In this document: piece by piece, positions 7,853 to 16,711 of the stretch
How the letters are laid out: the number at the start of each line of letters is the position of its first letter
Position numbering within the stretch: the first letter of the stretch is position 1
Assembly (NCBI GenBank): GCA_963765745.1
Contig: CAVXXM010000004.1
Location: forward strand, 186,001-250,000
DNA: 64,000 bases
Direction: 5' to 3'
Origin: JAHFPN01 sp963765745
Lineage (GTDB): Bacteria; Pseudomonadota; Alphaproteobacteria; Rhizobiales; Xanthobacteraceae
Made by a program: the position numbers and the translations under genes
Notes under the pieces: generated by a model
What the model was told of the DNA's origin: nothing
The model's input: the letters and a program-made list of their open reading frames with translations, nothing else
Databases searched by the model: none

Positions 7853-9452
7853 ATGCCCGACTCCACCCAGCAAGATTTCCTCTCCCCCGAATCCTGGGAC
7901 GGGCTCGACGATGTCGTCATCGTCGGCGGCGGCTTGGCGGGACTGTTCTGCGCGCTGAAGCTGGCGCCGCGCCCCGTCACCGTGGTCACCGCGGCGCCGA
8001 TCGGCGAGGGCGCTTCGTCCGCCCGCGCCCAGGGCGGCATCGCCGCCGCGCTCGGTGCCGACGATTCAATCGACACCCACGTCGAGGATACGGTCGCCGC
8101 CGGCGCCGGCATCGTCGACCGCCACATCGCCGAGCTGATCGCCCGCGAGGCCCCGGCGCGCATCGAGGATCTGTTCCGCTACGGCGTGCCCTTCGACCGC
8201 GACAAGGAAGGTCGATTCCTGCTGTCGCGCGAGGCCGCGCACTCGCGCCGCCGCATCGTGCGCGTGCAGGGCGACCGGGCCGGCGCCGAGATCATGGCCG
8301 CGCTGATCGCCGCCGTGCGCAAGACGCCGACCATCCGCGTGCTCGAAGGGGTCGTCATGCACGATCTCCTGGCCGACGGCCGCTATGTCACCGGCATCGC
8401 GGCGCGGCCGGCGGGGAAAAACACCGAGCCGGTCGCCATCCCGGCCCGCGCCGTGGTGCTGGCCTCGGGCGGCCTCGGCGGGCTCTATGCGGTGACGACA
8501 AATCCACGCGAGGCGCAGGGGCGGGGACTGGCCGCCTCGGCGCGCGCCGGTGCGGTGATCGCCGACGCCGAGTTCGTCCAGTTCCATCCGACCGCGCTCG
8601 ACGTCGGCCGCGATCCGGCCCCGCTCGCTACCGAGGCGCTGCGCGGCGAGGGCGCGATCCTCGTCAATAAAGCCGGCGAGCGCTTCATGCTGAAGATCGA
8701 TCCCGCCGCGGAGCTTGCGGCCCGCGACGTGGTCGCGCGCGGCACTTTTGCCGAGATCGCCGCCGGCCGCGGCGCTTTCCTCGACGTGCGCCCCGTGGAG
8801 CAATTCGCCACGCGCTTCCCGACCGTGTTCGCCGCCTGCAAGGAAGCGGGCATCGACCCATCGAAAGCGCCGATTCCGATCGCGCCCGCGGCGCACTATC
8901 ACATGGGTGGCGTGCTGGTGGACGCCAATGGCCGCTCGTCGCTCGACGGCCTCTGGGCTGTGGGTGAGGTGGCTTCCACCGGCGCCCACGGCGCCAACCG
9001 GCTGGCGTCCAATTCGCTGCTGGAAGCCGTCGTATTCGCCGCGCGCATCGCGGAGGATATCGGCGGGCTGCTGCCGTTGCCCAAGACCCTGGCCTGGCCC
9101 CGCTCCAAGGCGAAGTCGCCGCTGGCGGCGACCGAGGACGCCAGCAACGACGTCGGCGCGCTGCGCCGCCTGATGACCGACGATGTAGGCGTCATCCGCT
9201 CGGGCGCGGGCCTCTCGCGCGCGCTTGCGCGGCTGGTGGAAATCGAACGCAAAGCCAAGAGCGCGCAATTGCGCGACATGGCGGTGGCGGCGCTGCTCGT
9301 CGCCGCCGGCGCATGGCAGCGCACCGAAAGCCGCGGCGGGCATTATCGCTCCGACTTTCCCAAGCCCGATCCGGCGCAAGCGCACACGGAGATTCACCAC
9401 GCTCGACGAGGCCCGCGCCGTCGCCGCACGCGCCAGCGCCAAGGCGGCCTGA
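7853..9452 (+). CDS. nadB: L-aspartate oxidase (NadB), frameshift near C-terminus
   Basis: FAD enzyme oxidising L-aspartate to iminoaspartate for NadA. The FAD dinucleotide fold is DDVVIVGGGLAGLFCALKLA, followed by SSARAQGGIAAALG and the active-site region with HYHMGGV and GEVASTGAHGANRLASNSLL. ATG 7853 (MPDSTQQDFLS) is preferred because ATG 7841 falls in a repeat; both are in frame. The last 20 residues (RRFTTLDEARAVAARASAKA) are one frame away, so one extra base lies between about 9375 and 9392. The stop at 9450-9452 is 1 bp from the nadC ATG. Corrected length is about 533 aa. Confidence 0.92.
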
Positions 9453-9453
9453 C

Positions 9454-10325
9454 ATGTCCGAACTGCTCGCCCCCGGCGCCGCCATCTCCCCGCTCGTCAT
9501 CGACGAGGCGGTGCGCCGCGCGCTCGACGAGGACCTGGGCCGCGCCGGCGACATCACCTCGGCTGCGACCTTGCCCGCAGGCGCGCGGGCCCGCGCCAGG
9601 CTCGTGGCGCGCAAGGCCGGCACCATCGCCGGGCTCGAATGCGCGCGGCGCGCATTCCTGATGCTCGACGGGAAAATCGCCTTCCGCGCCCGCCACCGCG
9701 ACGGCGACAAGGTCGCGGCGGGAACGCTGCTCGCCGAGATCGAAGGCGCCGCCGCGCCGATCCTTTCGGCCGAGCGTACGGCGCTGAATTTCCTCGGCCG
9801 CCTCTCGGGCGTGGCCACGCTCACCGCCGCTTATGTCGCCAAGCTCGGCAGCGCCAAGGCGCGCGTCTCTGCACGCGCAAGACCACGCCGGGCCTCCGCG
9901 CGCTGGAAAAATACGCGGTGCGCTGCGGTGGCGGGCACAATCATCGCTTCGGTCTCGATGACGCGGTGCTGATCAAGGACAACCACATCGCGGTCGCCGG
10001 CGGCGTGAAGCCCGCGCTGGAAAAAGCGCGCGCCGCGGTCGGGCATCTCGTCAAGATCGAGATCGAGGTCGACAGCCTCGCTCAGCTGAAAGACGTGCTC
10101 GCCTCCGGCAAAGCCGACGCGGTGCTGCTCGACAATATGGATACGAAGACGCTGGCCGAGGCGGTGAAGCTCGTCGGCGGCAAGCTCACGACCGAAGCCT
10201 CCGGCGGCGTCACGCTCGACACCATCGCGGCCATCGCCGCGACCGGCGTGGATCTGATCTCGTCGGGCGCGCTCACCCACTCGGCGCCCGCGCTCGACGT
10301 CGCTCTCGATATCGAAGCGCTCTAG
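9454..10325 (+). CDS. nadC: Nicotinate-nucleotide pyrophosphorylase, carboxylating (NadC), frameshifted
   Basis: Quinolinate phosphoribosyltransferase, converting quinolinate and PRPP to nicotinate mononucleotide; third step of the pathway begun by nadA-nadB. The N-terminal domain (DEDLGRAGDITSAAT, ERTALNFLGRLSGVATLT) runs in one frame. The barrel domain (CTRKTTPGLRALEKYAV, GGGHNHRFGLDDAVLIKDNH, DAVLLDNM, EASGGV) runs in another. One missing base near 9870 (GTCTCTGCACG where GTCTCCTGCACG would restore the frame) explains this. Corrected length is about 290 aa, standard. Its stop shares CTAG (10322-10325) with the convergent DUF2339 gene. Confidence 0.92.
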
Positions 10326-12961
10326 CCTGCAGCGCCAGTTGTGGCCTTGCCAGCAGTGCGCGGCGGGAACAGCAAGCGCTGATAGAGCCAGCCGATGCCG
10401 ACCAGCACCAGGCCGAGGCCGATGAAGGAGAGTGCCCGCAACACGCCGGTGAGACCCGCCATGTCGATCAAGAACACCTTGCCGACCGTCAGCAGCACGA
10501 CTGCGGCGGAGCAGAGCCGCACCGGCTGCGAGCGCAGAAAGATCCCGGCGAACAACAGCGCAACGCCGAAGGCCAGCCATGCCGCCGAATAGGTATATTG
10601 CTCGGCGTCGCTGATCCGTCCGATGCTCAGTATGGACCCGCGATAGAAACGCGTGACTTCGAGCGACAAGTAGGCGAGCGCAAGTGCGACCGCGGTGATC
10701 GCGGCGATGGTGCGATAAGCCTGCGGCCGCGTTTCCCGCGTGATCAGACCGAGCACGCCCGCGAGCACCGCCGGCAGCCCGTAGCCGAGCAAGATGAGAT
10801 TGAAGAAAAGTCCCCCGACCGGCGTGCGGTTCCACAACGGGTTCAGGGCGAGCAGCAGGCCCAACACGATGGTGACCAGCGCGAGCCCGGCGATGATGAC
10901 GGCGCCCACATTGTGAACGATGCTATTCGTGCGGGCACGTATGCGCTCGAGGCCGATCGCGATGGCAAGGCCGACGCAGACCTGTAGCGCGGCTTCAGGG
11001 AGCCCGCACGACGCCCGATAGACGTCGCCGTCGTTGACGTAGTGTCTGATCTCGAGAACAGCGACGAGCACGGTGAACAGGATCGCCGCGGCGTCGGCAA
11101 TGCGTGTCGGCACGTCGTCCCTGCGTCGGCGCAGCAAGTATCCGGCGACCCAGAATGCCAACGCAGGAACGCCATAGCCGTAAAGCAGCCAGTTGAAGAT
11201 CGGAGTGGTGCCCACCTCGCGCCCGACGATAAGCGGTTCCCAACCGATCCGCGCTATCACCAGCACCACCAGTACGCCGGCGAGCCAGCGCAGCCAGGGC
11301 AGTGGCCGTTTTCCTGCCACCCAGGCGACGCCCGGCACCATCAGGGCGAGCGCGACCGTGAGCCAACCCTTCTCCAGTGCGAGCGTGAGCGCGAGCGCGA
11401 GCGCGGCGACCGCGCCGGTCGCAAAGATGGCGCTGGCTGCGGCGAGCCCCGGGCGCGGCGCGCGTTTGACGAGCGTTTCGGTCGCGACCGCATAGAGCGC
11501 CGCGAGTAGAAGCGCGAGCCCGGCGAACGGGATCGATTGCTCGAAGCCGGCAATGCGGAAATAGAGCGCAGCGAGAATCGCAATCGGCGCGAACACGGCC
11601 GCCGCCGCCCACAACATAGGCGCAAGCGGCTGCTGCGAGCGGCCCTGCGCTAAATAGCCGCTTGCGCCGAACAGCACGGCGAAGCCTGCGCCGATCGCGA
11701 GCTGGAGTTCGTAGGCCGCCCGCTGCGGCCCCGCCACGCTGCCTGCCAACGGACCGGCCGGCGCCACCAGGGCCCCGAGATTGGTGTCCAACGCCCAATC
11801 GGCGATCACGAGCGCCGCTAGCACCGCTGCGGCCGGCACCGCGCCAGCCGCAGCCTCGGCCCGCCAAGTGATCGCGACGGTGGCCACGACCAGCGCGGCG
11901 AATGCGAAAATCGCCAGCCCGTTGTGATCGTTCGCGAGTACGAGCGCGGCCGCCGCGAACAGATAGGCAGCGAGTGCGCCGGAAGAAACCCCATCGACCC
12001 GGCCAGGCGCGGTATCGGGACCGAACAGAAGGCCTGCGACGATGAACGCGGCGACCAGCAGGAACCCGATGACGGCGTGCGCCGCGTGCGGGGCGAGCGA
12101 GTCCACGCGCGTATCGTCGATCCCCGGGAGCATCCAGAGCGTGCCGAATACGACTGCAGTGACCGCAAGCCAGCGCCACAGCCGTGCGCGCGCAAGCGCG
12201 AAGGATGCCGCGGTGACGACCGCAAGGTAGATGGTGAGCGCCCAGTAGTTCGGCCGGTCGGCGGCCACGAGCAGCGGTGCAAGGTACGCGCCGACGAGGC
12301 CGAGCGCGGCGAGGGCGGGCCCGTGCAAGAGTGCGGCGGCCAGCGTCGCAAGCGCGACGAGACCAAGCAGGATGAAGGCGACGGCAGGATCGAGGAAATC
12401 GTAAAGGGCATAGGCCGCGTAGACGTCGGCATAGGCGACGGCCGTGCCGGCCGCGGTCAGGATGCTCGGGATATGCGCGGCAGGGAGTCCGGCGACACCC
12501 GATCGCAGCTCCTTACGCCGCGTCCACTCGCCGCCGATAACCAACGCTGCCGCGAGCAGCGCTCCCAGCAAGACGCGCACGCCCGGCCCGATCAACCCCT
12601 GCTCGATCGAATATTGCACGAGGAAGACGCCGCCGAGGGCGAGCGCCAGGCCGCCGACCCACACCACCCAGCTCGTGCCGAAGCGCTCTTCGAAGGTTTT
12701 CGTGTCGGTCTTTCCGGCCGGCGTCCATTTTGGCTTGGACGGCGGTGCGGGTTGTGCGGGCGGCGGCGTCGGCGCGGCGGAGGATTCGCGCGCCGGTGCT
12801 TCAGCCTTCGGGGTTTCGACGTCCGCTGCCGCACCCGTGAGGACAGGCGGCAAGCGCTGCTCGATCTCATGCAGCCGTTTTTCTAAATTGCGCAGGCGCC
12901 CGCGCGCGTTGAAGGCGAGGACCGCCCCGATCACGAAAAGCAGGAGCAGAAATGCGGTCAT
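10322..12961 (-). CDS. DUF2339 multi-spanning membrane protein
   Basis: 879 aa from ATG 12961 (MTAFLLLLFVIGAVLAF). Layout: one N-terminal membrane segment, a short coiled stretch (LEKRLHEIEQRLP), a proline/alanine-rich linker, then the DUF2339 hallmark FGTSWVVWVGGLALALGGVF and some twenty further hydrophobic helices to the end. Function is unknown for the family, which is an inner-membrane protein in many Gram-negative bacteria. The gene is intact although its neighbours are frameshifted. It converges on nadC with overlapping stops. An upstream extension to 13129 is possible but its composition is not protein-like. Confidence 0.85.
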   Translation of the reverse strand: MTAFLLLLFVIGAVLAFNARGRLRNLEKRLHEIEQRLPPVLTGAAADVETPKAEAPARESSAAPTPPPAQPAPPSKPKWTPAGKTDTKTFEERFGTSWVVWVGGLALALGGVFLVQYSIEQGLIGPGVRVLLGALLAAALVIGGEWTRRKELRSGVAGLPAAHIPSILTAAGTAVAYADVYAAYALYDFLDPAVAFILLGLVALATLAAALLHGPALAALGLVGAYLAPLLVAADRPNYWALTIYLAVVTAASFALARARLWRWLAVTAVVFGTLWMLPGIDDTRVDSLAPHAAHAVIGFLLVAAFIVAGLLFGPDTAPGRVDGVSSGALAAYLFAAAALVLANDHNGLAIFAFAALVVATVAITWRAEAAAGAVPAAAVLAALVIADWALDTNLGALVAPAGPLAGSVAGPQRAAYELQLAIGAGFAVLFGASGYLAQGRSQQPLAPMLWAAAAVFAPIAILAALYFRIAGFEQSIPFAGLALLLAALYAVATETLVKRAPRPGLAAASAIFATGAVAALALALTLALEKGWLTVALALMVPGVAWVAGKRPLPWLRWLAGVLVVLVIARIGWEPLIVGREVGTTPIFNWLLYGYGVPALAFWVAGYLLRRRRDDVPTRIADAAAILFTVLVAVLEIRHYVNDGDVYRASCGLPEAALQVCVGLAIAIGLERIRARTNSIVHNVGAVIIAGLALVTIVLGLLLALNPLWNRTPVGGLFFNLILLGYGLPAVLAGVLGLITRETRPQAYRTIAAITAVALALAYLSLEVTRFYRGSILSIGRISDAEQYTYSAAWLAFGVALLFAGIFLRSQPVRLCSAAVVLLTVGKVFLIDMAGLTGVLRALSFIGLGLVLVGIGWLYQRLLFPPRTAGKATTGAAG

Positions 12962-13043
12962 GGCGATCCCCGGGGATCGATGGTCGGATGATGCTACCGT
13001 AGGATGCGGGCGGACGCGAGTGCGGTTTGCCCGTTGTTCATGA

Positions 13044-14023
13044 TCAGCGCCCGCCGAACCGCAATCCCGGCGCCGGGCGCTCGGACAAGACATCGCGGCG
13101 GAAACGGAACAGCGCCGCCGGCCGGCCACCGGTTTCGGTCGACATCTTGCCGGTCGATTCCACGAGCGCGCTCGATTCCACGAGTCGGCGGAAATTCTGC
13201 TTATGCAGATGCCGCCCCGCGATCGCTTCCACCGTGCGCTGCAGTTCGGTGAGCGTGAATGCCTCGTCCATTAGCTCGAACACCACCGGCCGGTATTTCA
13301 ACTTGGCACGCAGCCGCGCGATGGCGGTGGCAAGAATTCGCCGATGGTCGAAGCGCATGGGCTCGCCGAGGGGCACGATTTTCTTGCGCGCCAGCGCCGC
13401 CTCGCGGCCGTCGCGCCGCGCCTCCTCGACCAAGACCGGCGTCGTACAGCAGCTCGTAGCGCTCCAGCACCCGCTCCTCGTCCCACGGCGAGCCGTCGGC
13501 GCCGAACGCGAGCGTAAGGCGGGCGCGCCGCGTCGGCGTCGGGCTTTGGCCGCGCGGCGGCGGCGATTTCGCCCAGGCATTGAGCGCCGAGCAGGATGGT
13601 GGCGTCGAGCATCGCCGGCCGGCCGTCGCGCCAATCCTCCCACGGGAAGAAGCGGTACCAGGGCTCGAAGCGCGCGCCCGCCGCCTTCAGCGCCTTGTCG
13701 TCCTCGGGCACGCGGGTGAGCGCGAGGTAGCCGACGGACGCGACATGCGGCCCGGTGTCGCCCGGCTGCGCGTGGCGGCCGCGGTCGCCGAAAGTATAGA
13801 GCTGCTCGACATAGCCGACCGCGAGCGCGGTCTGCGCGGCCACGAAGGTGCGGAGCCCGATCTCGAAGGTGCGGTGCTTGAGCGCGTCGAACGGCCCGCT
13901 CGGCAGCCCGAGCGCGTCGCCCTTGGCGCCGCCGAGGACGAGAATGCGCGGCGAGCCGTCCTCGACCGCGACGATCGCCGCGGTCAGCCCAATCTCGATC
14001 GGCGTGCGCATGCGGGCTTCCAT
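13044..14023 (-). CDS. nadQ: Nudix-domain/winged-helix NAD regulator (NadQ/COG4111 type), two +1 frameshifts
   Basis: The N-terminal half is a Nudix-like fold (MRTPIEIGLTAAIVAVEDG, LGLPSGPFDALKHRTFEIGL) lacking a clear Nudix catalytic box. The C-terminal half is a winged helix (RPVVFELMDEAFTLTELQRT, HKQNFRRLVESSALV) like that of NrtR-type regulators. I assign it to COG4111, the predicted alphaproteobacterial repressor of nadABC. The chain crosses three frames: extra bases near 13535-13550 and near 13446 (CTTGGTC for CTGGTC on the coding strand). Between them runs FGADGSPWDEERVLERYELL. The start is 14023 or the in-frame ATG at 14011. It ends about 2.7 kb past nadC and follows the ygfZ operon by 49 bp. 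Confidence 0.75.
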
Positions 14024-14072
14024 GGCGCGATTCTATCGCGTCGGCGCGGAACCGTCGCGACTTTTCCTGCGG

Positions 14073-14579
14073 TCAATCCAGCTTGAGCCGGAACGGCACC
14101 GCTTCCTCGGTGAAGTCGCCGGAGCCGATCTTGGCAATCGCCGCCTTCATGCGCCCGCGCCGGCCGAGGAAATCGTCGGCCAGCGCCACCAGCCGCGGAT
14201 TGGGCGAGGCGGTGCGCGAGGCGGCGCGCAGCCGGAGCGCGATCTCGGCCTCGTCGCTCTTCGGCGACAGCGCGCAGGCCGAGATGAAGGCCGCCGCGGT
14301 CGAGCGGCTGATGCCGGCGAAGCAATGGATCACCAGCGGCTGCTTGCGGTCCCAGCGGTCGAGGAAGCCGACCAGCGCCTCCACGTGCTCGTGCGCCGGT
14401 GCGAGATAGCCGTCGATCGGCTCGGCGATGTCGTCCATCCTGAGCCACAGATGATCGTCGGGCTCGATGCCGCGCGGACGAAAAACGCGCGACTCGTCGC
14501 GCACCAGCGTCACCACGTGCCGCGCGCGGATCTCGTCGACGGATTCCTGCAAGCGCGACAACGGACAGACTAGAATCAT
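14073..14579 (-). CDS. Dual-specificity/tyrosine phosphatase-like protein
   Basis: 168 aa from ATG 14579 (MILVCPLSRLQESVDE). The phosphatase loop HCFAGISRSTAAA gives the C(X)5R(S/T) signature, and an upstream DDI general-acid region (LRMDDIAEP) is present. Such cytosolic phosphatases act on phosphotyrosine or on nucleotides and inositol phosphates; the substrate here is unknown. The ATG overlaps the TGA of the HD-domain gene as ATGA (14576-14579), so translation is probably coupled. Last gene of the ygfZ-tag-HD-phosphatase unit. Confidence 0.82.
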   Translation of the reverse strand: MILVCPLSRLQESVDEIRARHVVTLVRDESRVFRPRGIEPDDHLWLRMDDIAEPIDGYLAPAHEHVEALVGFLDRWDRKQPLVIHCFAGISRSTAAAFISACALSPKSDEAEIALRLRAASRTASPNPRLVALADDFLGRRGRMKAAIAKIGSGDFTEEAVPFRLKLD

Positions 14580-15181
14580 TGTTTCGAGAGCTCCTGGAAG
14601 CGCTTCACGAACCGCCGCTCGGCGGTCTCGGCGTTCCACGAACCCAGATAGTGCCTCATAGCGGCGGCGTCGAGGCCCGGCGGCATGCCGAAGAAGCGCC
14701 GCGCCTCGGCCTCCTTGAAGCCGGCGAGCCGGGTCGCTTCCAGATAGGCCGCGCCACGGTCGGATTCCTTCACGAGCTTTACGAGCGCGGGCGGCCATTT
14801 CACCGGCAGCCCGAAGCGCAGCGAAACGGCGTGCAGCAGTCGCTGCTCGACCGCCTTGTAGTCCGTGTTGAACACCGCCTTGAACGGGCTGATCAGATCG
14901 CCGACCACGTATTCGGGCGAATCGTGCAGCAGCACCGCGAGCCGCCAGCGCGGGTCGACGTTCGGCGCGATCCGCCGCGAGATCGCCTCCACCAGCAGCG
15001 AATGCTGCGCCACGGAGAAGATGTGCGGGCCTTCGGTCTGGCCGTTCCAGCGCGCCACTCGCGCCAGCCCGTGCGCGATGTCCTCGATCTCCACGTCGAG
15101 CGGCGACGGATCAAGCAGATCGAGCCGGCGGCCGGAAAGCATCCGTTGCCAGGCGCGGGGAGGGGAGGAGCGCGCGGCCAT
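14576..15181 (-). CDS. HD-domain phosphohydrolase (YfbR/COG1896-like)
   Basis: 201 aa. Metal-binding HD pattern: ARWNGQ...FSVAQHSLLV (His), then LAVLLHDSPEYVVGDLISP (HD) and KLVKESDRGAAYLEA (Asp). This matches the COG1896 branch that includes YfbR 5'-deoxynucleotidases. ATG 15181 is chosen because it shares TAATG with the stop of tag; a frame extending to 15442 is tag-antiframe sequence. The C-terminus (HYLGSWNAETAERRFVKRFQ) is conserved in rhizobial homologues. Pairing with a base-excision glycosylase and a phosphatase suggests nucleotide housekeeping, which is inference. Confidence 0.83.
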   Translation of the reverse strand: MAARSSPPRAWQRMLSGRRLDLLDPSPLDVEIEDIAHGLARVARWNGQTEGPHIFSVAQHSLLVEAISRRIAPNVDPRWRLAVLLHDSPEYVVGDLISPFKAVFNTDYKAVEQRLLHAVSLRFGLPVKWPPALVKLVKESDRGAAYLEATRLAGFKEAEARRFFGMPPGLDAAAMRHYLGSWNAETAERRFVKRFQELSKQ

Positions 15182-15777
15182 TATTTCGCGAGCGGCTTGT
15201 GCCGATGGCACGCGACAAGATGATCGTTGACCATGCCGACCGCCTGCATGAAGGCATAGACGATGGTGGGCCCGACGAACTTGAAGCCGCGCTCCTTCAG
15301 GTCCTCGGAAATCTTCAGCGACAGCGGCGTCTGCGCCGGAATATTTCGTATCGTGCGGCGGTGAAAGACGAGGGGCTCGCCGTTGGTGAAATCCCACAAA
15401 TAGGCCGAGAAGCCCGGCCCTTTTTCCTGCATGTCGAGCCACGCCCGCGCCGACGAGACCGCGCCGTCGATCTTCATACGGTTGCGGATAATGCCGGCGT
15501 CCTGCATCAGCGCCGCGCGCTTTTTCTTGTCGTAGCGCGCGATCTTCTCGGGCTTGAATTTGTCGAAGGCGCGGCGGAAATTGTCGCGCTTGCGCAAAAT
15601 CGTGATCCAGGAAAGCCCGGCCTGGAAGCCGTCGAGCACGAGCTTCTCATAGAGCGCGCGGTCGTCGCGCTCGGGCACGCCCCATTCGGTGTCGTGATAG
15701 GCCATGTAGAGCGGATCGGTGCCGCACCAGGGACAGCGATGCAGGCCGTCCTCGTGTTTGAGCGCGCTTCGCCTCAC
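15181..15777 (-). CDS. tag: DNA-3-methyladenine glycosylase I (Tag)
   Basis: 198-aa base-excision repair enzyme removing 3-methyladenine from DNA. N-terminal HRCPWCGTDPLYMAYHDTEWG carries zinc-ligand cysteines, and the C-terminal DHLVACHRHKP supplies the remaining ligands, as in the Tag zinc snap. GFQAGLSWITILRKRDNFR and KFVGPTIVYAFMQAVGMVND are family motifs. The start is GTG 15777, overlapping the upstream ygfZ TGA as GTGA (15774-15777); the stop overlaps the HD gene start as TAATG. Length is typical. Confidence 0.93.
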   Translation of the reverse strand: MRRSALKHEDGLHRCPWCGTDPLYMAYHDTEWGVPERDDRALYEKLVLDGFQAGLSWITILRKRDNFRRAFDKFKPEKIARYDKKKRAALMQDAGIIRNRMKIDGAVSSARAWLDMQEKGPGFSAYLWDFTNGEPLVFHRRTIRNIPAQTPLSLKISEDLKERGFKFVGPTIVYAFMQAVGMVNDHLVACHRHKPLAK

Positions 15778-16616
15778 CGCGTCGGCTCCACCAGCCGGAG
15801 CGCGATGCCGCCGCCTTGGATCTTGCCGCCGGCTGCGAGCGCCTCCTCCACGCGATCGAGCCGCAACATGGCGAGCCCGCGGCCGTTGGCGGCCGAGCCC
15901 ATGTAGCCCACCGTCTTGTCGCCCGCCTTGATCTCGACGCCGGGCATGGGCGCGCCGCCGTCATAGGCGACCGGCACAACGCGCTTGCGCGCGCCGCCGC
16001 GGTGCTGCATGCGCGACACCACTTCCTGGCCGATGAAGCAGCCCTTCTCGAAATCGACGCCGTGCAGGACATCCATGGCCGCCTCGTGCGGGAATGTGTC
16101 GCTATAGATGAAGTCCTTGCCGCCCTCGGGCACGCCGAGTGCGATGCGCTGCTGCTGCCAGACATCGGCATCGACCAGCGTGAAGCCCTTGAGCGCCGCT
16201 TCGGCGCCCTCGCGCGGCAGGATCACGCGCGTGCCCAACCCCGCATGGCGTGGGTCGGAGAATGCGAGCCCGAGATCGTCCGGCGGCGTCCCGTCGAGCA
16301 CGACCGCCACCGCGAGATCGGGCCGCGGCTCGATCGAAACCTTGGCCCGCAATTTGTAGAAGTTGAGCCGCTGCACGAAGTCGTCCGCCAGCGCACGCGG
16401 CACGTCGAGCACAAAGCCGCCGCCTTCGTCCGGAACACACGCGACCACGAAGAAGTCGAACAGAATCTTTCCCTGCGGCGTCAGCAATGCGGCGAATCGG
16501 GCCTCATTGGGCTTGAGATTCTCCACCTCGCTCGTGACCAGGTTGTTGAGAAAATGCGCGGCGTCCGCGCCGGAAAGGCGCACGACCGAACGTTCAGGTA
16601 AGATCGCGGCGCGCAT
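15774..16616 (-). CDS. ygfZ: Folate-binding YgfZ/GcvT-like protein
   Basis: 280 aa from ATG 16616 (MRAAILPERSVVRLSGADAA). The COG0354 signature KGCFIGQEVVSRMQHRG, with its conserved cysteine, is intact at about residues 195-210. The tetrahydrofolate-binding fold is recognisable from FLNNLVTSEVENL and the C-terminal barrel (AGDKTVGYMGS). YgfZ proteins use tetrahydrofolate to support Fe-S enzyme maintenance such as MiaB. It heads a four-gene unit with overlapping starts and stops, and is divergent from the dihydroorotase gene with 95 bp between starts. Confidence 0.9.
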   Translation of the reverse strand: MRAAILPERSVVRLSGADAAHFLNNLVTSEVENLKPNEARFAALLTPQGKILFDFFVVACVPDEGGGFVLDVPRALADDFVQRLNFYKLRAKVSIEPRPDLAVAVVLDGTPPDDLGLAFSDPRHAGLGTRVILPREGAEAALKGFTLVDADVWQQQRIALGVPEGGKDFIYSDTFPHEAAMDVLHGVDFEKGCFIGQEVVSRMQHRGGARKRVVPVAYDGGAPMPGVEIKAGDKTVGYMGSAANGRGLAMLRLDRVEEALAAGGKIQGGGIALRLVEPTR

Positions 16617-16711
16617 GATCCTCGAAGCCTTATTGTAACAAGCCTTGCCAATTCCCGTGCCGACACGTAAGGCCCGCAAAGGGGCAGGGCAAGGCCGCCC
16701 ACAGGGCGCGT

